Positions 46,413 to 59,136 of a DNA stretch of 64,000 nt are shown here, piece after piece. The position numbers were made by a program, and so were the translations under genes. The number at the start of each line of letters is the position of its first letter. Within the stretch, counting starts at the first letter, position 1. The notes below the pieces were generated by a model that made no database searches, had not been told where the DNA came from, and saw only the letters and a program-made list of their open reading frames with translations. Origin of the DNA: Emmonsiellopsis sp. PD_33 (lineage: Eukaryota; Ascomycota; Eurotiomycetes; Onygenales; Ajellomycetaceae); the NCBI GenBank assembly GCA_032988165.1, contig JANTQF010000154.1:17125-81124 (forward strand), in the 5' to 3' direction.

Positions 46413-48293
46413 CTAGTTTCTACTGTATTTCCAAGTTATTATATAGACTTGTTTACTGAAGAGGTTAATAATGATAATCTAGTAACTATCTATAATACAT
46501 CTATCATTATTGAGGGGTTCCTCTACTCATCTGACAGGAATATCCATTACATTTAATAGGCCTTGGCTGATACATTCATTAATAGTATAGATTCTGAATT
46601 GCCTTCTATGGCCAGTGTCCTGCTTGACCATATAGTAGTTAGAGGGTACTGTAAGTCATTAATTGAATTTAGTTTTGAGCTGATTCAGATCCCATACTGC
46701 ACAGCTCATAACTTCACTGATTACTTCATCAGATAGAGTAATCATGATGGCCTAGGTGTAAATATTAGAATAAAAATATTATAAATAGAGGATGCAGTAT
46801 GACTTACTAGCTGATTTGGAGCTTCTTCATTAAAGTTAACTCTAAAGTTAGCAGGGTGGTGATAAGAAGTTGGCAACAGGTCAGGGCTAGATGTAAAGAT
46901 TAGAATGAAAATGTTATAAACAGAGGATACAGTATGACTTACTGGCTGAGCTTCTTTATCAAAGTTGGCTCTAAATCTCTGATGTTGGTAGTGAGGCAGT
47001 GATGATAAGTTAGTAATGAGTCAGGCCATTATGATGTTATAAGAAGTTAGTTGAAAAGCTTATGAGCTTCTCAGGTGAATGATTGAGTCAAGGGCTGAAC
47101 CCTAAAGCTTAAATAGGTTTAATTCTATTTATAAGGTTGAATGGGGGTAGCTACACAACACATCATAGATTATCACTGGATCTTTATATTCTGATAATAT
47201 TAACCTTACTATGTGATTACTTGACCCTCTCCTTTCAACAACCTTGGCCTCATAATGTGATCACTTGACTCTTATTGCTTTGATTTAAATACTTTCATTA
47301 GAACCTTTTATTTGTATGCTTTCATCTACATAATTTCATTTAGAATTTCAGACACTTTCATTGAGACACTTTCATCAGAACACTTTCATTAGAACACTTT
47401 CATCAGGATACTTTCATTTAATACTTTCAATCTAGTAATCTTACTTTAACTATCCATTTAATATTAAAACACCATCTAATATTAAAATAACATTCAATAT
47501 CAAAATAACTCAAACCATGTCAGTTAATAAGGACTGCAAATACTAGCTAAATGATCATTGCTGATTGAATCCCTGCTCACAGTGATATAAGTCAGGGAAG
47601 AGAGGTAATGTGCTGGGCACACACTGTATAATACCAAAAAAAAGCAACACTAACTACCAATTTCATATGAGAGGGATGTGCAAATGAGGAACAACCTATC
47701 ATTTCAAATATGATTCAACCAAACATGGCTTCCTGCTGAATGACAAGGCTGATAGAGGTATACCTACTAATACTACATGATTTACTTTAATATACTACAC
47801 ATATACTAGCTAATATTTAACAGCTATCAGGTTGAAGTGGTAATATAGAATCTATCTTGATGATAAGCTTTTAGAGACATTTCTAGTGTTATCTGAATGT
47901 TAGTGTCATTTTCACCTCAGTAAGTAATAATTACTTGCCAAGCTTAATTATAGTACTCACTTAATTAGATGATCTGACTGACATGATGCAGAATGCATTA
48001 ACCTGCTGCAGAACTGAAGAGAGGTGGATTTCTCAACTCATTAGATGATAGAGTTCAAAGATCAATCTATCTATACTGGGTGCAGGCAGCCTATTTATTT
48101 TGTGATCAAGTTGAGTTAGTAGCTAGCTAATATAGAGGAACACTGCAAAATAATCATCATCTATCTAGAATGATGAAGTCATAAGTCATGTCAGAACTTC
48201 ATCAGTAGCATTAAGTTGTGAGAGGTTAAAGGTAAGGACAAGCATTACCTCCACTATTCTTGGGGGAATTTCTGCCACTACAAATATAAACTG
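46413..48293. other. Decayed sequence with short duplications, no gene recognised
   Basis: Contains a ~130-bp tandem duplication (46,760-47,035, both copies with cagtatgacttactrgctga) and a 14-16 bp array of acactttcatcaga at 47,345-47,435. No protein family recognised. Confidence 0.5.
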
Positions 48294-48743
48294 CTAGGTC
48301 AGCTCAGTCACTGATACTATTTCAGTAACAAGTAGATTCAGTGGATGGTAGAGAAGACATGCAGGAATAAGAGTAATAATATTAGTAGTATTAATCTCCC
48401 CAACAGATAGAATGAGTAGGATGCTGCTAGATCTGATCTTTAAGTTATATCCTACTAGTACCTGTAGTCCTCTAAGTCTACTATCATCATTTATGATGAC
48501 TACAACATATATGTACAAGTAGTAGACAATAAAAATGAGCTTAGAGACCTCATTGGCAATAAGATGATGGACAATGTAAATATTCAGGCAATTTAGAACA
48601 ATGAGAATCTGACATGCAAGCAGAGGATGAGACAGATTATAAATATAATAGCTAATCACATAAGATGTAGAAATAGACTTTAGAGGCACTAGGTATAGCA
48701 TGTAGTAGATAATGAGCATTAGATGCTTCAGATAACTATTCAT
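48294..48743 (-). pseudogene. Open frame of 149 codons, possibly a fragment of a larger decayed gene
   Basis: One of the longer non-repetitive frames in the island, Leu/Ile/Tyr-rich with hydrophobic stretches (PLLACQILIVLNCLNIYIVH). The hydrophobicity is partly a result of AT-rich codons, so membrane segments should not be inferred. No family recognised. Confidence 0.25.
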
Positions 48744-49377
48744 TTTAATAACATCAGAATTAATTGAGAATGTTCAATATCAAAATAATGTACAATATCA
48801 AAATAATATATAATATCAAAATAGAGTAGATTACACACATCAGCCTAGATAATAATAGATCTTTACTTTGGGTGTGTTTTTCAATGCACTGACAGCTAAT
48901 AATGGCAGTGGCAGTTAATAATGACACTAACAGCTGATGACTTCAACCCCCTCTGTGACCTCCTCTTTAATATTCCCCTTTTTGCCCACAATGGCATCTC
49001 AGCTGATTTTAATTCAATTAAATTATAGGAATCAGGCATATTCCCTCATCTAATTAACTTGTAGAGATTATGTGGATTTCTTGTCCCATTAATTGACTGA
49101 TAGCTTGTAATGCCAGTAGGATTATCATTACATATATATATATATATTTGCATCTGGCCTGCTATTTAGTCACACACATGAATAAATAATAGTTAATGAC
49201 TTCAGAACAGCTAGATGTCTAAATCAGCTAAAGAGACATCATCTACTAATTATAAAACATACATATAATATCTGGTTTGCCATATAATATGGTTATAAAA
49301 CCTCAACAGACTGTAAGTCAAGGGGTCCACACAGAGCATAATTTAATCAGTTATATTAGCTCAGGTGGGCTAGTTAT

Positions 49378-49520
49378 TAGTGCTACATGATATTGAATAT
49401 TGGCAGACTAATATTAATGGATGTTAGCACTACATGATATTGAACATTAGTAGATCAATATTGATAGTTATTATCATCATATGATATTCAATGTTGGCAG
49501 TACAATATTCATAGTTACTT
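49378..49520. repeat. ~62 bp tandem repeat, about 3 copies
   Basis: Units share ctacatgatattgaatatt and an agtaatattaat-like spacer. Confidence 0.65.
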
Positions 49521-49669
49521 GTTGGTGGTTACTGGCAGTCCATAGAATAACTAATATTAGTAGTTGAATGTTAGCATAGATTATACCAAGCCTATGATAA
49601 CTTAATGAGAAATGTAAGGAAAATACTTGTATTTTAGCATCCTTTTGCTCATCATCTTTTAGTTATATA

Positions 49670-50340
49670 GTGTGCTTTGATTTCTCTGCCTTAACCTCCT
49701 CTTTTTATTTTATCCTCAACAACCTACATGTTTTACCTCTTCACTGTATATATATCTTATATATTTACACTATTAGTATGTTTATCTCTCCTCCTACTGA
49801 GCATCTTCTATTATCTCTCAGGCTCTGTCTGGGCTTCAGTCCTTCTGTTTTCTTGCTACCTTCAGTGATTATTTGGGATCCTTTTAGCATCCCTTATTAT
49901 ATTACCCTTAATGACATTCTGGGTCCTAGGCTTCCTGATGGTTTTATGAAGGCCCTGTAGTCTGGGCAAATAAATGAGGCTACTTAATTAACTGTATCAG
50001 TATCATCTATCTTCATTCTACCTACTTGTAAGTAAGTATTACCAGTACCTCTTGTTGCTGTGCTAGTGCTACCAGTACAGCCTGTCTCTACAGCTCTGTT
50101 GGCTGTGCTGGTATTGCCAGTACAGTCTGTTCCTTTTTCACCTGATGCATCTACTTGATTGAGGGCTGAATATGAGGCCTGTGATTACTGAATGTATGAG
50201 ATGAACTGTTATTTTAGCCATCTCATATATTATCTTTATTGATTCTGATGTTCTTCATGTGTCTGTATGCTGCATATCTCCTCTGTGGATTCCTCTTCTT
50301 GCTAGCTACTCTGGCTAAACTCAGACATACTGAACATCAG
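49670..50340 (+). pseudogene. Possible retroelement gag-like fragment
   Basis: A 96-codon frame (49,670-49,960) ends IPYYITLNDILGPRLPDGFM and continues past a stop into Pro/Ser/Val-rich sequence with repeats of gtaccagtac type. It is less decayed than its surroundings. Resemblance to a capsid-like protein is only compositional. Confidence 0.25.
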
Positions 50341-50649
50341 GTATATCAAGGATCAACAGTATATTACTCATGGCAGCTGTTGCAGGTACAACACAGAATA
50401 GGTGTCTAATTGAATGAAGGTATAGAGCTCAAAGGAGTCTTAGGTGTAGAGTCTGGAAGAGGAGAAGACATTAACTTCACCACAGGAGAAGTAGAGAATG
50501 AAGGACCCTAGAGGAGTATAAGTATCTTCCTGCTAAAATAAAAGAATAGTACTAGAACTAGATTTATGTAAAGTGATACCCAACAGAAAGGATAATCATT
50601 ATTAATGCTTTACCAGATGATTAATGTGTCCATATAGTTATATATTTGA

Positions 50650-50975
50650 TTTAAAATTTGAAAGCTTTTACAAAGTACTATATCTCTCCCCTTTCAATTT
50701 GAGTACTTTCATGAAGTGCTATATCCCCCTCCTTTCAACTCAAGCTTTCACAAAGTACTGTGTCTCTCCCCTTTTGATTCAAGTGCTTTGATAAAGCATC
50801 ATGTCTCTCCCCTTTCAATTTAAGTGCTTTTGTGAAGTGCCATGTCCTCTCTCTTTCAACTCAAGCTTTCATAAAGTGCTGTGTCCCTCCCATTTCCATT
50901 CAGATGCTTTTACAAAGTGCTATATCCTTTCCCTTTTGATTCAAAAGCTTTTGCAAAGCTTCATATATGAAAGAG
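50650..50975. repeat. ~43 bp minisatellite, about 7 copies
   Basis: Units alternate gctttcacaaagtgctatgt and ctctcccctttcaattcaag; strongly pyrimidine-rich on the plus strand. Confidence 0.85.
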
Positions 50976-52075
50976 GTAAAAAGTTCTAAATATCTAGCTC
51001 TTTTCTATCTCTCCTCTATCTTTTTTTTCTCTTTCCTTAGGTATTTTCTCTCCTACTAAAGATCATTAACATTCTCCTCTCTATATCATACTGATTATAA
51101 CTATATTGAAATAAACTCTCAAATCACCTTCCTTTCTCCCTGAAAAGAAAATCCTGTCACCTTCCTCCTCTAATATCACATTTAATACAAAAGATGTACA
51201 TATAAAACTTTAACATCATGAAATAGAGAAGTAGTAAGACTGACATAATATATAGGTTAGCATATAGGTTACCCACTAACCAGCATCAAACACTATCTGT
51301 TGCTGGCCAGGAGCTGATACACTTCTACTATAACTCTCACCCTGATGCCCAGACACTACTAGCCTGGCCTGAGAGGAATGTGATGTACATATAGAATGCA
51401 ATCAAACCTACTAACTTTATTCATTCTGAATACTTCTATATGAATGCACTATTAGTTTAATCCTGTGGATAACAATCTGATGCACAATGAATTGATTTCT
51501 CCTGCCATGCCTGCTAAATACACTGTTAATTATTCCCTGTCTGTATTTAAGTTCCTGGCCATTTTAGGGGGTGTTGTGGAAACTGCCTATAGAATAATTG
51601 CCATCAATATACCATATAGAATATATATTAAAATAACATGTCTCAGACTTTCCCTCCAGGCCCTCCCTTATTTCTCACCCTCCACACCAGTGACCAGCCT
51701 GGGTCTATGCCTGATAACCCCATCATTATCAATTGAGTGGAGGGTTAGATGATCTCCTCCCTTAGGAGGTAGGTTTAGAGACTTTAAAATCCAGATGAAT
51801 CTTGCTTTATCTCTTTTGATTGATTTGATCAGCTTTATTTTTAGGCACTTAATTTTAAGGGGTGAATTTAGCTCTCTACCTGGGCTTTTTACTGTCTCTT
51901 TTCCTTCTGCTTTATATGTATGGTTGGGTTGATTTTGGGTGCTAGTTTTTCATTTTTTTAAAGGGTGGGATTAGCCAGTGGCCTTAGAATATTACTCCTT
52001 TATTACTTTGATTTTTCTTTTGCCTATCTTTATGTCTTTATTCTTTATTCCTCTATTTGGTTTATATGACTATGT
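50976..52075. other. Decayed sequence, somewhat GC-richer, no gene recognised
   Basis: A 95-codon frame at 51,465-51,752 (+) contains a readable stretch (FLAILGGVVETAYRIIAI) but matches no family I know. Still no CG seen. Confidence 0.35.
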
Positions 52076-52079
52076 TATT

Positions 52080-52500
52080 TGCCATCCTTCACATTAATAT
52101 TAGCAGAGGTATCCCTGTCAACACTCATATTAGCTATACTAATATTAGCCAGTGTGTCCCTACCACTGTCCCCATCAACATTAATAGAGATGTCCCCTTG
52201 GCCACTTGCATCAGCCATACTAATATTAGCTAGTGTGTCCCTGCCACCATCCCTATTAATATTAGTAGAGGTGTCCCCTTGGCCACTCACATTAGCTACA
52301 CTAATATTAGCTGATATGTCTCTACTACTGTTTTTATTAATATTGGCAGAGATGTCCCTATCACCACTACTTGCATTGGATTATACTAATATTAGGTGGT
52401 ATGTCCCTACTCTCATCTGCATCAATGTTGATAGCCCAGGTGTCTGCATCACTACTTATATTAGCTATGCTAATATTAGCTCTATCATGATCTATTCTTT
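52080..52500 (-). repeat. 81-bp codon-phased minisatellite, minus orientation
   Basis: Landmark ctaatattagc recurs every 81 bp. Minus-strand frame encodes 27-residue repeats of the type GQGDTSTNINRDGGRDTLAN. Same family as 55.8-56.3 kb but inverted. Confidence 0.85.
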
Positions 52501-52559
52501 TAATATTACCTACTATCCTATTTCATGCTACTAGATGTATACACCCCTTCCCCACTTTA

Positions 52560-55500
52560 TTTGGGAGATTAATGCTTATCTCCTTGTCTGTGTGCAAGTA
52601 AATTTTAGCATCTTTTTTTGACCACCTAGATTAAACTAATTAGTGATGGGCCATATCTAAGTATTCAAGCCTTTTTATTAGTGGTAGAATAAATACACTA
52701 AAATTTACTAGCATATAGATGAGGAGATAGTCTGCTGTACTATCACTACCTAGTACTATAACCCTTATGCTAACTTCCAATCTCTATCCCTACCTATAGT
52801 GGTTTTCCCTGTCAGTGACATCCAGAATGAATAAATGTGAATGTGAATGCAATAAACAAATGAACATACAAATAGATGATCAATTAATGGCCAGGCTGCT
52901 ACTAATATGAATTACTTGGGAAGGAAATGACTCATGTACAGCTATAGAGCCCAGCCAGCATCAGCATGAGATTAATCATAAAGAAAGAGATTAATTATGG
53001 GTAAACTTCAGCTATCAGTACTGATGGTGCAGAACTGTGGGATCTAATAGATTAAAATGAATTGTAATTGACACTATTCTTGTTATTTTTCAGGAGAAAA
53101 CATTGCTTTAGAAAAAGATTATACTGATTATATCTATCTTTAGTGATTCCCCTCTTTTTATCACATTCCTGCTTCAGACAGCTGTATACTAACTGTTTTT
53201 ATTATAATAGCACCAGTTTTGATTGATATGTCTTATTTTGATAAAATACCTGCTATGCACTGACTTGACTCTCATCAGTTAGTTACTGGTAGTTATTCTC
53301 TCACTTCTATCCTATTACTTAAAAATTGCCTTACTCCATTCTTTTCTTATCTCTAATTATATTAGATTCTACCTTACTATCTGCTGAATTGGTGCACTTC
53401 TTATCCCTAGAGTCTTCTCTTTTTCTTTAAAGCTTTTGAAATCAACATCAAAAGAAGCTGTGAAGGTGAGGATTAATTGACACACAACTTGAGATGAGTT
53501 CTACAAGTTAGTGGTTAGAGGTAGATTGGTTCAGATAGCATATAATTTTAATATTCAAATTTGAAGCCTGCACTGACAAGATGGTTTGAAATTAAGCCTG
53601 CAGCACAACCTGGCAGAAATGGACTAAAGTGTAGGTAGGAGCCTATTATTAATGATTATCATAACAATGAGAATATGAGTAAGGATGATGGTTTAAAGGA
53701 AGTTAGTGATGATATAGATGTAGAAGATGAGCCTCATCTTCCCCCAAATAAGTAAAGATGAATTGAGCTAGACCTAATGAGTTATTCTCTTTATTATATT
53801 ATGCCTATCAATGTTAATACTGTTGTAGGATGGTTTCACCCATTAGTATTAGCATGGGTCTACTTACATTTTATGATATTAGTACTGAAATCAACTGATT
53901 ATTTAAATTAGAACCCTACACCACTGCAAAGATCATCTCTTTCAACTGAGAGCTCTTTCTTAGGTTCCCATAATGATCAGATTTTCTCAGGCCCTACTAG
54001 TAGCTATTAAACTCCTCTTACCACATCTGATGTAATTAAAGATAATGTAACTGAGAAGGATGAAGAGTGTCTTGCATGGGCTGGATCAGAGTAAAGGCCA
54101 GATAGAAGTAAAATATAAGATAATAATCATATCCTTCTTGATGATGTTAGGGTCTTATGTGCTGGAAGGCTGTACTCTGACTATGAAATTCTATCATCAT
54201 AGTGGATACCTTAACCAGAAGAAAAGAAGCCTCTGATGTCAGAATTGATAAAGAAGATATGAAGGACATAGCACAAGAAGTTAATCAAGTAGTGAAATTA
54301 AATAAAAGATATAATCAATCTCAAAAACCAGTTAACAAAGTAGTCTAACTATTAAGAGGCATGAATGGTAGTTCCTCTAAGTATATTACTTACATGCTAA
54401 TACTCTAATGCTGATATAATACTGGTAGGTTTTTAAATATATTACTTCAATTTGACATTATCATATAATGACAGTCAAAGCATACATTGATGGCATATTT
54501 AGTGGTAGATACTCAAAGGAAGCAAATCTGCAGGAGAAGATATAGATAGAGCTTCTAAAGGACTATCTTTATCTATACTCAGATGATGTTTGTGATGAGA
54601 ATAGAGTAGGCTCTATTTTCCATTATTTTTAATCTCTATTAACTGACTTTACAGAACTTAAAATGTGGTATATGATGGCTTTCCAATAATATTCTTTAGG
54701 TGTTTATGAAGCTTTTCTATGGCTAAGGCCAGCATGACTTAGCAAGTAACTTACTCACATGGAAGTTCTTTAGATACTCTAAATAGAAGCCTGCTGCCAT
54801 CCTTTCTATCTTTATCACAGTTAATTTAGTGTACTTTGCAATCAGGAATCTCAGACAAACAATTAGTTAGTCTGGGGATACAGAATCAAGATTTAATGAA
54901 GTTTTGACCTTTCATAAGGATTAGACTTTATGATTACATGGGATTGGATCTTTATTACTAACATTTGCAATTAGGAAAATTCAAGGATTTAACAGCCATG
55001 TAGGGGGAAATGTGTGAGAAGTAAAGAGATATACTGAGATATATTATTTAAAAATAAGTTTGAAATCTTTCTGGATTTCAGAAGGATAATGAGGAAATTA
55101 CAGTGAATAAGATCATTACTAATTTAAATGCTGATATGATGAAAGATCTTGATTTGTCTGAGCTGACAAATAATGAATAGAAAGGTACAGAGTAATTAAT
55201 ATGCCTTTATAGATTCCCCATGCTCTCTCTTATTTACTTGAGATCTAACTCTATTTCTAAGATAATAGTGTATTAATTCTTTCACAAACTAGCTATCTAC
55301 AGCTTGAAGTCTGCCTCTATAATTATTAATACTCTGCTGGCAACCCCATCAGCACCCATAATGAAAGAAGTGTAAATTACCATGGTTTTTTGATGTTTGA
55401 TCATCTTTATTATATGAAACTATCTCTTACTGCAGTACATACTTATTGCTGAGAGGTCTCTTCATCTAATATTTCTCTCAGCAAGACTGTGATGTTATTT

Positions 55501-55790
55501 ATCAATGGCTCCCCTGTAACCCTTATCTATACTTAATACTCACATTCTTGATTTTCTTGCTCCTCCTTCTATTCTTTTCCTTCATTACTACAACTACTCA
55601 TTTCAAACAACACCTGGCACTGTTCATTCAATGATTATTAATCTATCTTAATTTTATTTTTTACTGTTTATAGATTCTGTACATTATAGATGAATAGTAT
55701 TTTTACTGAATTGAGTAATAATAATAACCAATATAATCAATATATAATAAATGATAGTGTTAGTAAAGATAACATTATTAATAATAGAGT
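52560..55790 (+). other. Decayed segment bounded by two opposed copies of the 81-bp array
   Basis: Plus-strand readable pieces include DDIDVEDEPHLPPNK (53,700), ILLDDVRVLCAGRLYSDYE (54,130) and DLDLSELTNNE (55,150). They do not match a family I recognise. The inverted arrays on both sides may mark long terminal inverted repeats of one element. Confidence 0.35.
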
Positions 55791-55829
55791 ATAGAGTATT
55801 ACTGATGCTATTACTAATGTTGATGCAGA

Positions 55830-56310
55830 TAGAGGCAGGGACATACTGACTAACATTAATGTGGCTGATGTGAGTGGCAACAGGGATACCTCTAATAATA
55901 TTAATATAGATGGGGGTAGAGACACACTGGCTAACATTAGTGCAATCAATATGAGTGGTGATAGGGATATCTCCAACAACATTGATATAAATGAGGGTGA
56001 GGACACACTGGCCAACATTAGTGTGACTAATGTGAGTGGCAACAGGGACACACTGGCTAACATTGGTGTGACTAATATGAGTGGTAATGGGGACACCTCT
56101 AACAACATTGACATGAATGGGATAGAGACACACTGGCTAATATTAGTATGGCTGATGCAAGTGGCAATGGGGACACCTCTAACAATGTTAATGTAAATAG
56201 GGGTAGGGACATACCCACTAATATTAGTACAGCTGATATTGAGTGGTGAGAGGGATACCTTCACCAAAATTGATGTGAATAATAGTAGAGACATACTGTG
56301 TAATATTAGT
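55830..56310 (+). repeat. 81-bp codon-phased minisatellite, plus orientation
   Basis: Encodes 27-residue repeats (VSGNRDTSNNINIDGGRDTL type) on the plus strand, open from 55,861 to 56,196. The minus-strand frame of 221 codons over it is a shadow. Confidence 0.85.
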
Positions 56311-56790
56311 GTGTCTACTACAAGTAGCAATGAAGATACCTCTACAAATCTTAGCACAGTTAATGTCATTGGTAGTAGTAACACCTCTACTAATATTAAC
56401 ATGATTGGGAATATTTACATCATTAATACTATTAGTATGATTATTACACTGCAGGCACATGTAAGGGACCAGCTGCACACAGTAGCTCCTACACACTCTG
56501 AGCAGGACCATATAATAAATTGTCATGCCTGTTAAAACTGCATGAGTGTGCTCATGCCATCATGTGCCTCACATGCAGCAAAAAGATTTTGCTGATGTTA
56601 AGAGATGTGGAGAATCTGAAGATGAAGTTAAAAGCTGCACTAGTTATAATTAGTATTATTAAAAGTATAGGAGCTGGTAAATTATCATTAATAAATATAG
56701 TTTTTAATGAAGAATATCTTATTTCAATTAATAGTATATGTATTTACACTATCATCATTACTGAGATCTCATTTAATTATAAACTTTAGA
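56311..56790 (+). pseudogene. Cys/His-motif fragment following the 81-bp array
   Basis: Plus-strand reading after the array gives CLLKLHECAHAIMCLTCSKK (about 56,525-56,585), a Cys-rich block resembling the CHHC motif at 26.5 kb. The array plus Cys motif may be one zinc-knuckle protein gene, now broken. Confidence 0.35.
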
Positions 56791-58049
56791 AGTATAGAGT
56801 GGCAATTAAGTTCATTTCTTCTATAGAGTAGGAAAAGAAACTTAAACTTATTTTTGATGAGATTTAGATCTACTATAATGAAAGATAATATCAGGATGAT
56901 TCTGATATTATAATTACTATTATAAAAGTAGAAATAGTATATTCTAATGTGAAAGACATTATAGTATTATTCATTGAAGAACTAATGAAATAAGATAGTA
57001 TTCATAGTGTTCTAAAAAAAATAATTAAGTTTATTGTAAATAATCTAACTTGACTTCATACTTAACTTTAGCTGTATTTAGATTGAGGAATATGAAGAAT
57101 AGTATCTATAGCATTCTAGTTCATTTTAGTAGGTATCTCTCTTTATATTATGATTATTAGAGCTAACATTTTAATGTATAAAGAGGCAATCAGATGTATT
57201 TGTCTAGTATAGTGAGAATTTACTTGAATGCCTAATTAATAGAAAGTGTGCCATGAAGATTTATTGATATATAAAAGAGATATATTTCACCACTGAGGAA
57301 TCTAAGAGCTACTAGAGAAATGAACTTAATTGTTGCTCTATACTTCTTAAGTTCATAATTAAATGATATTTTAGTAATAATAGTAGTATAAGCACACACC
57401 TAAATCACTATTATTACTAAGATATTATTTAATTATGAACCTGAGAAGTATAGAGCTGCAATTAGATTCATTTCTTTAGTAGAGTAGAAAAGAGAATACT
57501 TATTTTTAGTGAGTATCTCCCCATATATCATACTTATTAGAGCTGATGTTTTCTTTTCAAGGTTTTTTATTCTTCTGATATTACCAGATGTAAGATCATT
57601 ATTCAAGTAAATATTATTTTGATTTTTAAACCTCTAAATAGCAACATCATCTTGATCCTCACCTCCTAAATTGATTATCAGAGCTGATTTTTCTTTACTT
57701 ATAGTAGCTTTATTCTGTTGATGGCAGTAATGATGGTGACTATAAATCAATTTAATAAATATATTATTAAATATGAAATTAATAATAGATGTTTCTAAAA
57801 GAATATATATTTAAATTGAGAATTATTTTATAATCAGACTGTAATCAAATAGTGATTTAATCATACTTTAATCATATTATAATCATGTTTAAATCATGCT
57901 CTAATACTCTAACTGTGTTATCATAGTATTTATATGATGATTCTATTATATCTAAATCATACTCTGATTCTCTGACTATATTATTACAGTGATTATATGA
58001 TGATTTCATGGTAGTCATTACTATATTTATATAGGAACATTAAATGTAA
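56791..58049. other. Decayed AT-rich sequence with short repeats
   Basis: Includes short tandem strings such as ttaatcatac/ttataatcatg (57,855-57,900). Two stretches share a tatagagtrgcaattarrttcatttct string (56,795 and 57,448), pointing to an internal duplication of about 650 bp. Confidence 0.45.
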
Positions 58050-58315
58050 TGTAGTCAGAGTGCTATTGCAGTTGAAGCATTATTATAGTTGAAGTGTTAT
58101 TATAGTTAGAGTGTTATTGCAGTTAGAGTGTTATTATAATTAAAGTGTTATATATATATAAACATCAATGGAGTGTTACATGGAGCATGATGGTAGTTGG
58201 AGTATTATATATATATAAATGTGAATGGAGCATTACATGGAGTGTTATGAAAATATTATATTATATAGAGTATAGTTAGAGTGCTTCATGAAGTGTAGTT
58301 AGAGTGCTTCATGAA
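58050..58315. repeat. ~19 bp minisatellite and longer derived repeat at the right edge of the island
   Basis: Units of the type tatagttagagtgttattg (58,062-58,152), then two longer copies containing ttatatatatataaa and tggagtgttacatggag, then two copies of agtgcttcatgaagt. Confidence 0.8.
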
Positions 58316-58548
58316 GTATAATTATAACATTATAATATATTTATATGGTTTTTTAATTTACATGCTCTGAAAATAGTGATAATATCATCATGGATGTTAA
58401 TTTCAGAGCACTCTATTAAAGCAATGGTATTTACATGGTGGATCCATGGTAAAATGGTCTCACAAAAATCTGGTATGGACCATTCATTTGAGGTCTTCAG
58501 TTTAATTATGTGGTTAGCTCTTTCTCACAGGGATTATTTGGCCTGTGC

Positions 58549-59136
58549 CCGTTGAAGAAGAAAGCTCATTACTTTCAACCCCCTACAACCTGGTCATTTT
58601 CTCTACTTAAAACCATTGGCGCCCGTAAAGGGATGGTACAATTCCCGAAATGGAACGAAAGACGGCCATTGCATATAGGGATGTGTGCTGAATAATGGGG
58701 TTTTCGTAAGAGTATGATTCAAAAATCTAATCCCGCTATAGTATGAGGCCAATGGCACCCTGCTAACTGTTGTTTGGATCAGCAGAATGGTTCTTCCTAT
58801 TCCTTACCCGAAGCCGGTGGCACCCCTGGGGAGATTATGAAAAGACTTCATGGCTCGTGTCGCCGTTGGTCGCTATCATGATATGCTATGGAGCTCCTCT
58901 TCTTTTTGGCTGTCGAGGGCTAGAGATCATTCCTTCCATCCTTCCTTCCGCCAACGAGGGTTCAGTGACAACCATCATGTCGCTTTGCTCCTTCTTTTCC
59001 ATGTGCCTGAACATTTGTCTTGTTTTTATTTTGTTTTAGTCACAATTCCCCGTCATCGGTTATCTCGGACCTATATCCTCCTAACATACACAACAGCCAG
59101 TTTTACATTTGATTTGACTATACAACATTTCATACT
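58549..59136. other. Right flank: normal-composition promoter region
   Basis: CG dinucleotides resume at about 58,549. Frames of 61-106 codons here have no recognisable domain. Likely promoter and leader of the gene at 59,137. Confidence 0.5.

Larger units (their letters stand above)
13726..58548. other. CpG-free, AT-rich heterochromatin-like island built of decayed mobile elements
   Basis: On reading these ~44.8 kb I found no CG dinucleotide, whereas both flanks have many. CA and TG remain frequent, so the decay is aimed at CpG rather than CpA. No open frame exceeds about 221 codons, and the longest are products of tandem repeats. Recognisable pieces are a large hAT transposon, an SNF2-type helicase, two further transposase-like genes and many minisatellites. 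Arg codons of CGA type appear as TGA in otherwise readable domains, which fits mutation of once-functional genes. CpG depletion of repeats is documented in some Eurotiomycetes such as Coccidioides. Borders (about 13,730 and 58,549) are the last and first CG seen. Confidence 0.9.

Noticed and set aside
48294..48743. Multi-pass membrane protein
   Set aside because: The hydrophobicity is expected from AT-rich codons (Ile, Leu, Tyr, Asn); no conserved pattern supports real membrane segments.
55737..56402. 221-codon minus-strand frame, the longest in the island
   Set aside because: Antisense shadow of the 81-bp repeat array that is open in both directions.
33296..58315. CRISPR-like regularly spaced repeats
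   Set aside because: Repeats are contiguous tandem units without unique spacers, in a fungal nuclear context.
13726..58548. Starship-type giant mobile element
   Set aside because: No DUF3435 tyrosine-recombinase captain could be recognised at either edge, and no defined outer boundaries were found; the hAT element inside has its own hAT-type ends.
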